In this document: one piece after another, positions 12,901 to 24,900 of the stretch
Layout: the number at the start of each line of letters is the position of its first letter
Numbering within the stretch: position 1 is the stretch's first letter
Source: Todiramphus chloris collaris
Lineage: Eukaryota; Chordata; Aves; Coraciiformes; Alcedinidae
DNA length: 64,000 bases
Direction: 5' to 3'
Assembly (NCBI GenBank): GCA_025345505.1
Contig: JANVCC010000118.1
Location: 789,866-853,865 of the forward strand
The notes under the pieces: model-generated
What the model saw: only the letters and a program-made list of their open reading frames with translations
What the model was told of the DNA's origin: nothing
Database searches by the model: none
Position numbers and translations under genes: made by a program

Positions 12901-15900
12901 ACATTTTAAACTCTCCTGCAAAGCTTACTGGTTTGGGGTTTTTGTTGTTGTTTGTTTGGTTTTTTTCCTGGTGCTGTTACTTCTGATTTCCTTCCTCTCT
13001 TAAGAATTTTCCATGCTTGGCAGCGCTGATACCTTTAGACTTCAGCCTTCTCTTCTCAGGTTTTTCTGGCCTCAAGGCAACATCAGGCACTAGTAGTGAT
13101 TTTTGTGATTTTTCTGCTCTATTTTATAGTACATTCAGAGTCCAAGCAAGAAACAAGAGGCTAGCTGAAGCCATTGGTTGAATTACATGCAAACTGAAGT
13201 GTAGCATGAGGAATAAGGTTCCTCTCCTTCCAGACCCAGAGATGTCAGGGACAATAGAGATCTGCTTAGGCAGGTAGATGGACTTGGCTCTCCTCTGGCT
13301 ACACAGAGTTGTTTGTGAGTGGGATGTTCAGAATGCTCTGGAATGATGGAAGTAGCAGTTGATAGCTGTTGAAAAATAATTTTTTTGTAAATTCATCCTC
13401 TACCTACAATTTCAAATTGTTTGGACTTTGGCAGATGATTCTGCAACAGTTCAATACTTGTTTTTAAGTGTACCTCCACAAGAGTGAGGAATAAAATGAT
13501 GTACAAAATTATACTGCACTCCGAGGAAGACACTTAGACTTTACCTTAATACAGTCTGACACTCAGAGTAGGGTATTTCTCTTGCATAACTTGCTTTAAC
13601 AACAGGCATTTGGGGGCCGGGGCAGAGGTTTAGGTGGGATCTAATTTCTGGTTTGCATCACAAAATGTGTGAAAATGCAGTTTCAAAGCTTGCAGGTAAA
13701 GGCCAGTGTAGCTGTTAGTTCCCCAAGCAGTACCTTTCTGCAGCAAGGGCATACAGGCACAGAAGAGACTCACGCTATGAAATAGTTTGGTTTATGTAAT
13801 CAAACTGCTAAACCTAAAGAATAAGTAAAATTCAGCTTATTTTGAGCGTGTAAATGTAGGGCAATACGTAGTCTGGTGAAGCTATAGAAAAATTCTGAGA
13901 ATCATTCAGAAAAGTTTTTGAAAAGTGCTCTTTTAAGTTGTGTAGATTTTTTTTTTTCACAGAAAAAATATTTCAAGTTTTTGATCATTTCTCTTTTGTT
14001 ACTGGAAATCTTGCTACTGTATGGGAGCTGGAGGTAAAAGTCATAAAGAATACTTTTAACACGGCTCTAGAATGGGTCTGTGGTGGTATTAAAAGTATCG
14101 AGACTCTCTGAACACTTTAACATGCACGGTACCTGCTGGGTAGATGTTTCCTCTTTCCATTGCTCAGACTGTGAAGCAGAGAGTCTGGGTTGTGCTGGTT
14201 GCAGATTAGCAGATTATTTTGCTCCGTGTCCGGCCGTTGGAAGGCAACGTGCCGTTTTCACAGGAGGGACATTCCTGGGAGACAGCAGGTGATTTAGCAG
14301 TACCGGACAGTGGGTCCCAGTCAGGGTCGGGCTGGAAGCAGAACGACCGAGCGGGTGCTGCGTCACCCAGGAAGGCTCAAAATGCCAGGGGCACAGAGGG
14401 TGGGTGAGGGGCGGTTCCCAGCGCGGGGGCAGAGGGGCTGCGAGCTGCTGCAGCCCTGTACCTGTCCTGTCTGCTTCCTCACAACGAGGATCTCGGGGGG
14501 TTTGCAGATGAGCTCTTGTGTCATCAGCTCTGCACTTAAGCATCTGCTCCCCCAGGCCTCTGGTGCAGGAGAGCAGTAATATGAGCAGGCTGTTCTTCCC
14601 GTCTTTGTCAGGGGGGAAAAAAGAAACCAAACCATATTCTCCCCCCCTTCACTGCTCCCCTTGCATTCCTCCTTCTTGGGAATCAGCTTTCCAAGTGCTG
14701 TCTGATCTGAAACCATGTTGTGTCAACTGGGACCTTTAGTGAAGCCTCTAATAGTGACCAGCCACCTGCCAATCTACCTTCTTGGTCGTTTCTTTCACAA
14801 GACCTCAAGTTTGGAAAACACTGATGATCTTTCAGCCATGACATCCATAGATCTGGGTTCTTCTCACTTCATTTTTTCCCTTATATTCTTATGGCCTTCC
14901 TTTAACTGTTAACTTCTGCCTGCAGAGTTGTAGAGATTTCCTGTGTGAACAGTGTCCCCCGTATTGCCAGTTCTACTGATAAAGCTCTAGCTAATAGCAA
15001 ATGACTAATTGACTTCCATTTTTTCTTTTGCGTGAAGTTTTGTGCAGATTTAATCTGGCACATGATTCAGTGACCTCTTTAGGAAGAGAAGTGTCTGTTG
15101 TGTGCGTTTGTACCAGCTGGCTCTGGTTTGGTGTGTTGCCTGGCATGCTGCAAAACACGGCGGATTTCCCATTCCAGCAGCCAGCGGGGGATGGATCTTT
15201 AGGTACCTAAGAAGGATGTTAGCACTGGGGAGACCCAGTGAGCTCGAGGCACGCTCGTGCCAGAGCACTGGAAGGGTGTTTGTGGATGAGGCGAGTGTGT
15301 GTCCTGGTAGGGGGCACTCCTCCAGACCCCTGTAGCTCACCAGGGACTTCCCCCGCTCCTCTCGGGGGCAGAATGAGCGTAGCTGGGGAAGGGGATAAGG
15401 AACGTCTCCTGTCAGTCAGCGCCTGTGTCTGCTGAGCACTTCCTTCTCAGGGAGTGCGCACTCACTGATCTGCACGCATCCTGCTCGGTGCTGTGGGACA
15501 CCTGAGGGTTGTCCTGATTATTGCCTGCCATTCCCGCTCTCCGTGGAAGAGCTCACGCCGCAGCCAGCCCCCAGGGCAGTGTCATCTGAAGGGAGGAATG
15601 TTGATTTCCGCCCGTAAAGCGAATCTTGGCGTGGCAGCTTTGCCGACCACGTACTGACCAATGGCACTGGAATAATATTAACGTTACGCTGCAGAGCAAT
15701 TGTGTTTCCCTTGGCTTTACATCAGTATCTTCCTCCTGTTTGAAGTGGTGTCTTTTACGCTGTTAAAGTTGCTTTGTATTTGCTTGCCGAGTCTTTTCTG
15801 ACTCTACTGCAATGAACTCTCTTCCGAAGGGGTTCTCTGGAACTTGTCCTCGTGCGACGCAGTGAAGATGACAATCATTAGAGACGCGCTGTCGACGCTG

Positions 15901-18900
15901 ACCAACACTGTGATCGTGCCACATTCCGGATGGAACAGTTCTTCCTTCGATGAGGATCATAAAATCAAGTTTCAGACTTCCCTGGTTCTGCGCAATACTA
16001 CAGGGTGCCTGAGGTAATCTGCAGTTCTAGAAGACTCCCTTTTGCAGACTAATCGTGTACCCAACAGCTCCTTTTTGTACTGTGATTTTTAAGGTAGAAG
16101 AGCTGTTGCATTTGATAGATTACATTTGTACTTCTATGAAATGCAAAAGCTGGTTAAATATTTTTATTTTCCATACCCAAAAAATATCAAAAGCACAAAG
16201 TTAGTCACCAAGAGATGTCATCTGTAACGGCTACTGGTTACATTCTGGTGGGGTTTTTTATTAAACTGCAATCATCACACTTTTTTCCTGTTATTTACTG
16301 CAATTATTGTATTGTGTGCAGGGATTATGAATATTAGTTAGGGAAAAGTCGTGCATTTGGTGGTTCTTTGTTGTTGTATACATTTCAATAATTATGTTTG
16401 TGTGCACATACGTATCAGTAAAGAAATTTTTGACTTCCCTTCGTGGATTTCTCAAATGGCTTGGTTATTAACTTCTTGGTTATTAAGCAGCTGTATACAA
16501 AACCTCTGCAAGCTATCTGATGAGATGATGTCTGTGCACACACCGTGTTCCTCTGTGGTTTGAACCCCGTAGGAATCTCAGCTCCGCGGGCGAAGAGGCC
16601 CGGAAGCAGATGAGGTCTTGCGAAGGGCTGGTCGATTCCCTGCTCTACGTGATCCACACGTGCGTGAACACATCGGATTATGACAGCAAGGTGCGTGCAC
16701 GTTCCATCCCAGGGATTTTTGGTGCTAAGCTGCATCTCTGATAAGGTCTTCTGGGGTCTGTGTGGTATACTTTAGCACTGTGATGTGCTCAACAGGTCAC
16801 TTTTCCCCACCCCAGTTTACTGATGCGTGGTCCAGCTCTGTTGTGTAATACAGAGTAACTTGCTCTGTGATTTTTGTTTTAATCAGTGTTGAAGCAATCA
16901 TTCTTTAATGAAATAATAAGCTCTTGCTTTGCGTTTTCAGAATACTAAAAATTAAGTTACAATAGTAGAGATTACAGTTATATTTTCCTCGATGAAGGAG
17001 AGAGATTGCAGTTTTCCCAGAGGAACAGACAAAGCAATGCCCAGGGCCCAGAACTGGAATTTAGCGCTGGTGCTCCAAATGCCTTTTCAGCTCTACTCAA
17101 TTTGGTTTGCTTTATCGCGGTGCGAGAAAGTAACTGATGATGTGGCATCTCTGGTTTGGCTCCAGACAGTGGAGAATTGCGTGTGTACCTTGAGAAACCT
17201 TTCTTACCGTTTGGAACTGGAGGTACCTCAGGCACGTCTGCTGGGAATCAATGAGCTGGATGACTTGTTAGGAAAGGAATCACCTAGCAAAGACTCAGAG
17301 CCAAGCTGCTGGGGGAAAAAAAAGAAGAAGAAAAAAAAAACTTCACAGGAGGATCAGGTTTGCTGTTTTCATTGTACTACAAATACAACAACTGCAGTTT
17401 AGATAATGATAGTGGGGAGTGCATAGCTTGAAGGAAACTATCATATGCTGAGGGAAAACACAGACATTTCATCTATTTCCCAATCTGTTCATGTCTCAGT
17501 GGGATGGCGTTGGCCCCATACCAGGATTCTCCAAGTCCCCCAAAGGGGTGGAGATGCTGTGGCACCCGTCGGTCGTGAAGCCGTACCTGACGCTCCTAGC
17601 AGAGAGCTCCAACCCAGCCACTCTGGAGGGCTCTGCGGGATCTCTCCAGAACCTTTCTGCGGGCAACTGGAAGGTGCGTGAATTCCTACACTTCGTCCTC
17701 TTGCTGTATTTTAGCTGGGTTCTTAATAAGACACTTCAATGTCTTTGGAAGGAACATGTAATTTTCTAGCATGGATCTGGGTGTTTCTCTCTAGCGTGTG
17801 TCATTAGGGCTTGTGTGCTGCAGTGAGGTTATTTCCAGGGTGAAAAGCAATGTCAGAGATGGTGGAAAGGAAGAGCAACATGGACACTGGCCCTGAAATT
17901 GGTACTATTTATTTTACCTGACAGAAAAAGCAATCTTCCACTGCAGATTAGGTCAAAATAATCTTCTAGCATCTTCTAGCTGTGAGTTCTGGTGGGAATG
18001 TTCTGTCAAAATAACATCAGCATAAAAAAACTATTTGTATTCGTTTTCTTATTTGTATTATTTATTTCCATGTATTCTTACTTGTAGCACGTGCATACGA
18101 TACGTTACCAAAGCACCACAGGACAACACTTTTTTTTATGTAACATATTTGTTATGGAAAGACTAAAAAAAAAAAAAAGTTAATTGCTTCCTTTGCTCGT
18201 AGGAAAACAGCTAAGACTGTCTTATTTTATGACCATTAGAAAACTAGTCTTAAAAAAAGAAAAAAAAAGAAAAAAATATTGCCTTTTCAATAATTTGACA
18301 TCTATTATGGTATTTCATCTGTTAGACCACTTTTTTTAAACTTTGCTGTGTAAGAGGAGTGAGTGGAGAGCAACAGAGAGCCAGCCCTTTATAGTAATAG
18401 AGAAGATGCACGTTCAACCTGTCAGCTTTTCTTTGGGAAGTGTCCCCGGGCATGTGCAGGAATTAGAAGGTAGTCAGAGCTGGTAGTGACTGGAGTTCTG
18501 TGACAGTTCGCAGCATACATTCGAGCTGCCGTGAGGAAGGAGAAGGGGCTGCCCATCCTCGTGGAGCTGCTGAGAATGGACAACGACAGGGTCGTCTCGT
18601 CCGTGGCGACCGCCTTGCGGAACATGGCGCTGGACGTGCGGAACAAGGAGCTTATCGGTAAGTGCGGAAGCGTGCTGGAGGCGCGGGCACCAGCCTGTCG
18701 GACCCCGTACTGAGGAAGGTTCTCGGCTGAGACTCTACAGAGAGAGAGCACACTGGATCATGCTGTCGCTGTCGTGCCCCTGGTGTCACAGGAATGAATC
18801 GCTTTGGCAGCAGGAGCTTTTCAGAGCAATATTGACATTTCAGTTTGCCTTTAGCCGTCTTGCACGGCGCTCTCCTTCCAACGGCTGGACGTCGCCTCAG

Positions 18901-21900
18901 CTAAACTCAGCTGGGCAGGGAACTGTCGGTGCAAATATACGATGGAAAGTGCAACTCTGCCTCCTTGGAGCTCATTGGTAACCTCCTCAGAGGGTTCCAG
19001 GGTCTCTTATGTATGGTAAGAGGACAGACAGCTCTGCTGCCAGTACCTCAGTAAATACTTTCTTGATTAAAAAGTTTCATTTTCTGTGTTGTGGACTAGT
19101 GGGATAAGGCTATAACAACAGTTTATACAGATAAGAGTGCCATTGTTCTCACAAAGATAAATGCAGGCAAACAGATTTTTATTGTATATTTCTGGAGTGT
19201 CTCCATCTCGGATGTTGTCTTGTTTTCTCACAGTCTCAGTTATTACATACATAAGAAATGAGCCAAAAGAGCGTTGTGTTCTGTAGCACCAGCCATACAC
19301 AGCTCACGCTCAGGTGACACTCTTCTTAGGATTCTTTTCCTTCCTGGCAGAACCTCACGTTTCAGGAAGGCACCTCCACCTCTTCCCTTGCCCCGTCAGA
19401 GTCTTTCTGATGAAAGAATTACTGGCTTTCCAGGTGCACCCTGAAACTGAGCTCTGGGTAAAGGATTTTGAGACATGCAGGGAGTCATCAATTACCCCGT
19501 GCTAATAATCTGGTTTATGCATCTCTGCTGCCGTTGGCAGGGGCAGGAATAACGGGCTCACATGGGCTGAACTCGGAAGAAAATAAGAGCTTGGGGACTC
19601 TGAGAAATCACAATATAGACTGGTCGATGCAGACAGGTGTCGATGAGCTTGTGAAAGGACAGGGCACTGCTGCGCGCGGCATCGCTGGGGAGAGTTTTCC
19701 GGCAGGGTTGAAAAGTTGTTCCGTTGTTTGCAGAATTCCTTTGCAGGACGTTGTTTCCCCCCCTCGGACACGTTATGCAAATAGATAGCTAACAGGCTTG
19801 TGTAAAGCTTGCTCATCAGCTGTTGTTACGTACCCATAACTGAGATCTGATCTCCTATGGGTAGCAAAGAAGGCGAACAGAACGTCTGACACAAAAACAT
19901 TCCGGGCTATTTCTTTAGCCCTCCCCAGAGTGAAGCCTAAGAACGTGCAGCACTCCTTCAGTCGTCACAAGCAGCATAACATTTCTCCTTGAATGATTCT
20001 GCTTTCTCAAAAAAATTCCAGTTTACTGGTGCTCCTCTTTTAATGCAAAACTGCAACTTCTCCAATTTTTAAGCTGAAAGGAAAAAAAAATCTCAAAAAT
20101 TGATCTCTCATCTGTCTCGACTCTGCGTACAATGTGCATTCTTGGAAAGCTGCCCTGTCTTTGATCTTTTGTTTCTTTCTATTGCTTTCAGATGCAGTTT
20201 TGTGATGAGTCCTGTGATTTCAAATCTGAAGTGCCAGGATGTATTTTTTCAGTTGTTTCTGTTGCTGTGTTTTGTAGGTAAATATGCCATGCGGGATCTG
20301 GTCAATCGCCTGCCAGGAGGCAACGGCCCGAGCATTCTGTCTGATGAGACCGTGGCAGCGATCTGCTGCGCGCTGCACGAGGTCACCAGTAAAAACATGG
20401 AGAACGCCAAAGCCCTCGCCGATACCGGAGGAATAGAAAAGCTGGTGAACATAACGAAGGGAAGAGGCGACAGGCGAGTAGGCGGCAAAGCTCACCCCTG
20501 AACCCTTTCCCTGTTCCATTTGAAATGCTTAAGAATGTGGGAATGGTTTTTGAGTAAGAAAAAGGATTTGCCTTTGCATTCCTGATCGGAGCAGCTGACA
20601 GAGCCTGAATCGCACTGGGAAGGACGTGGCACTAGGTCCCACCGATGTTCTTCCGCAGCAGGTTCTCCATCTGCAGCTTTTGGAGGTTTCCAGGAGCCAC
20701 GTTAATGGGGCCTGTTCAGGTTAAACAGTGTTAAAAGAACCATTGTCCCTTCTTAAGCACCTACAGGATTAATCTACTCTTTAGACCTTTCCACAGTCAG
20801 AGTACGTTGGCATTGCTGCGAAGGGGCATCACAAGAGCCGTCAGCTCTGCCCAGCCTGGCCAATTGGTGTGTCACCAGGAAAACCCTCCCCAGCAGGGAA
20901 TGGGGAAGGGGGAAGAGGACCTCTTCCCAGAGGTGGTCGGTGTGAATCAGACGTACCATGTTTTTAACAGAGGCTCTGTCTCCCAAGGAGCTGGGCTGCG
21001 TTTTGAGCACACAGTTTCTAGTGCTTTGCATGTTCAAGGGACAGCGACTCCTTTCAGCTGCAGGTGTGACTGCAGTGATCCGTTGTGTCACTTCACAGTG
21101 TGTAAAGTTGCATCTGCGCTTGCATTTATGAGGCACCAGGGTGCACTAAACAAAAAGTAGGAGTGTCTGCTCTTTGATTAACACCACCAGCTGCAGTTTT
21201 TCAGTCTTGTCTTTCAAAACCTCTATTTGGATGAATCGTCACGGTGACAGAAAAAGGCACCTGTTTGACACAGATGTCATGCTGTGGCATTTGATGTCAA
21301 GTCACTACTTCTGTGCCACAGCCAGCTTACCACCGTTTCCCTGTAAACGATGGCATGATGTTATTTTTAATGACAGCTAGAGCAGTGTTCCTCGCCTTGC
21401 TCTTGGAAGTGGAGAAGTGTTTTCCCAACCAGTAGCAGTTTCCAGCAGTGCAACACAGAACAAAGTCCCACAGTGAGGATGTCTGGAGACTCTTGTACTT
21501 GCTCGTTCTTTTTCTGCAGTTAGGAATTTTGTACAATGATTTAAAGTACTTAGTCTCAGTTTTTATGAAATGTGCTAAATAGCATGTGTTTCATTTCACG
21601 ATTTTTAGTTCTTGCAGACTGACAGTAGCTATTTCAGCCCCTCTCTCTCATTGCTCACGTGGGTGACCTGAAGAGCAAGCTTCTAGGCTGGTGAGGGAGA
21701 TGGTTGTCATGCGTACCCAGGTTCTGGTGAGGAGCTGGCACAGCTCCGTGCACACTGTTGACACAAGCGGGCGTTACTGAGACCTGGTGAGGTGACCTGG
21801 CTGTCATGGCCCCAAGCTTCAGGCTGTCGTGGAGCTCAGGAACATTGTTCTCTTTAAATGGAATTCAGTGGCTTTCTAATAATGTGATATTCTTTGCTTC

Positions 21901-24900
21901 CTTAGGTCGTCACTGAAAGTGGTCAAGGCGGCCGCCCAGGTACTGAACACGTTATGGCAATACCGAGACCTCCGGAGCATTTATAAAAAGGTAAATTGCA
22001 AACTTAGCCTACACTGGAAAACAGTTCTGCAAAATCACATCATTTAATGGAAAGTGGTTTATTTTGATGTTTTGTTTTTGCCACCCCACAGGATGGATGG
22101 AATCAAAGTCATTTTATTACACCAGTATCAACCCTGGAGCGAGAAAGATTCAAATCACATCCGTCTTTATCAACAACGAATCAGCAGATGTCACCTGTCA
22201 TACATTCAGGTCAGTCAGGAAATGCAGAGAGATTCACTGCAGGGGTACCTGCTATCCTGTGGTTGTAACTCAGATTGCCTCTCAGTTGCCCACTAATCTG
22301 ATCTGAAACAGGTTGGTCAGGCATCCCTCCTCTGTATTTAAGCACGAGTACTCCGAGTGTCACCTTCGCCGTTACTGTTGGCAGATTCCACGGGATTTGT
22401 GGATGTCTCTGCATCAGCAGTTTCGTTTGGATGAGGAGCACTTTGACACAAACCTCCCCACTTAGTCCTTAGTCCAAGGAGTAAGGAGCTGTGGTCTCGG
22501 AACGCGTGTATTCTGTTCCTTTGGGATGACAGGCAGCGGGGTGGTGTGCTGCCAGAGCCCTGCCACACTCCACTGCCAAGGGCGCTCGTTCCGTTCCCAG
22601 CAGCAGGTTAGACCTGGTCTGAAGTCAGATCCTCAGAGCACACGCCTGGACTTTGGTACCACTGCTTCCCTTCACAGAGCCACTCCATTGTGGTGGGATG
22701 TGGCACAGCAGAGGCAGCCTCACAGGCCCTGCGTACCTGATAGCACCGAGAGCAACAGGCCAGTAGCGAGGAACCTGTTTTCATTCCCAGTCATGGAATG
22801 CCCCATGAGGATGAGCGAGACAAAGACAGAAATCTTACTTTCGTGCCTTTGTTCCTTTAACATCTTCAGTGCTAGGATTTAGATCTTCAGGAGAGGACTG
22901 ACACAAAACCTACTTGAAGGCTTCTGTATTGTCTTCATTTAACATGTTATTTTATTCAGTCTACTCCTCTGTTTTTATATGAATAGATCTCTGTTAATAC
23001 CCAGAAGTCTCTGTCTACCATGGCTGTCACGGGGGGGTTCCACATCCACCAAAAACAATGTCCTAGTTCTGTCCATGGCTCACATCACTCATTTGGTGTT
23101 CCGTGAGGAAGGGGCGATCTGGGGAGACTAACGAGAAGGTGGGGGTTGGGGAAGGCTCGTGCCGTTTGTACTGACAGTCCTCCTGTTGTCATCAGTTGGC
23201 AGCACCTCCTCGTCACCGGCTTTATTAGGAATTAGAGAGCCCCGCTCCGAGTACGATAGAACGCAGCCTTCTATGCAGTATTATAATAACCAAGGCGATG
23301 TCATTACACATAAAGACATATATACTGGTAAGTTAGGTGAACTTCTAACTGGAACACGTAAATATTCCTTCCATGAGGAGTGCATGCAATCAGAATATGG
23401 ACAGTTGCATTAACAGGATTGTTACTACTTAAAACTGTTTCCCATTTTTGTTCACTGCGTGTGGAACAGAGCAGGTTTTTCATCTGTCTCTGCTGTTTTT
23501 TTAAAAATCACACTGATTACCAGAATAAGAGAAGATCTGTTTATAGACTGGAAGGTGAGAGATGTTTGGAATTTTCACTTAAAATCGTATTTGCGGATTT
23601 TTTTTTAATTATGCACATTATATATATTATAATGTTATAAATAATGTGTGGTTGTATATTATTATATTATTAAATTATTAAATTATAGCAAGATCTATCC
23701 GGTCTCCCTTTTCCTCCGTACTATTTGACACAAATTACAAAACAGTAGACATGACATTGAATAAAGAGAAGGAAACTCCTTGTTTTAAAGATTATTAGTC
23801 TGTACAACAGAAAAAAACAGCAGTGCAAAAACGCCTCTTCATTTTGATGTAACTACTGCTGAGAGACAAACTTTGCCTGTATTGTCTTACTAGACTATTA
23901 GTAGACACTAAAATCTGCACACTTGATTGTTTGGGTGCCACATCATTTCTTCTAGGAAACACAGAAGCAAATAGACTTACAGATGAAAGAGTAAAGACTA
24001 AAGTTATGCCATAAACTGTTTCCTCCCAGGTTCCAGCAAACCGTCACCAATCTACATCAGTTCCTATTCCTCACCAGCAAGAGAACAGAACAGACAACTA
24101 CAGGTGACTCTAAAATTGTGGTTTGAAATGACACTGCTGGCAAGACTCAGCATGTAGTGCTGAACCAGCTGAAGGCAGTTGGAGGGTACTGCATGATATC
24201 AGAGGGCTTGTTTAGAGAGTGGCTCCGTAGCATAGTTAATTTGTTGTTGGGCATTCGTGCACCCGAACTGGCAGTTCCTGGTGTACTTCTGTTACCTCTC
24301 TTTTCTTTTCATCGTCACGTATTTTAGCTTGGCGTTCTTATGGTGGCATCTGGGGCCATTTTTCTGACGTGACCTGACTTTTTTATTTTGGTAGCTGTGG
24401 TCAGGATCTGTATGTTCTACTTCTGCTGTTAAAAGCTCAGCTCTTGGAGGCTTCCCAGTGAATGCAGGAGGAGCCCTGCAGGTGGGCTTAGAGCTGTTTC
24501 CTCCATTTATTTCATTTAAAGAACAGCTACGTTTCATGGGTGTCACTGTCACCATTGGTAGAGCTGCACTTAACTTTGTAAGGAAAGGTTCTGTATCATG
24601 TGTCTATGTTTGAGAAACAAGTATTTTCCCTGCTAATTATACTCAGAAAGCTTACTTTCTTATCATTTTGTCACCAGCATCAGCAGTTGTACTACAGTCA
24701 AGAAGATACCAACAGGAAAAACTATGATGCGTACAGATTATACCTGCAGTCCCCACACAGCTATGAAGACCCATATTTTGATGACCGAGTTCACTTTCCT
24801 GCTACTTCAGATTACACAACACAGTATGGACTGAAATCAAACACAAATTATGTAGACTTTTATTCCACCAGACGATCTTCTTATAGAGCAGAACAGTACC

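Larger units (their letters stand above)
8078..15829 (+). other. PKP4: PKP4 long intron
   Basis: 7752 bp, GT-AG, the largest intron visible. It contains GC-rich islands at about 10320-11090 and 14210-14480, a CTGCC-type simple repeat (10389-10434) and a CR1 remnant (about 11728-11800). Several long open frames sit in the GC-rich parts on both strands; they look compositional and match no protein I recognise. Confidence 0.8.
16014..18506 (+). other. PKP4: PKP4 short introns between exons 16013 and 18507
   Basis: Four GT-AG introns: 16014-16572, 16691-17165, 17358-17499 and 17674-18506. The last carries A-rich tracts near 18165-18180 and 18250-18278. No other feature seen. Confidence 0.85.
22210..24677 (+). 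other. PKP4: PKP4 introns in the tail region
   Basis: Three GT-AG introns: 22210-23195, 23328-24029 and 24104-24677. The middle one contains a very AT-rich, partly self-complementary block at about 23605-23690. Nothing else recognised. Confidence 0.8.
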
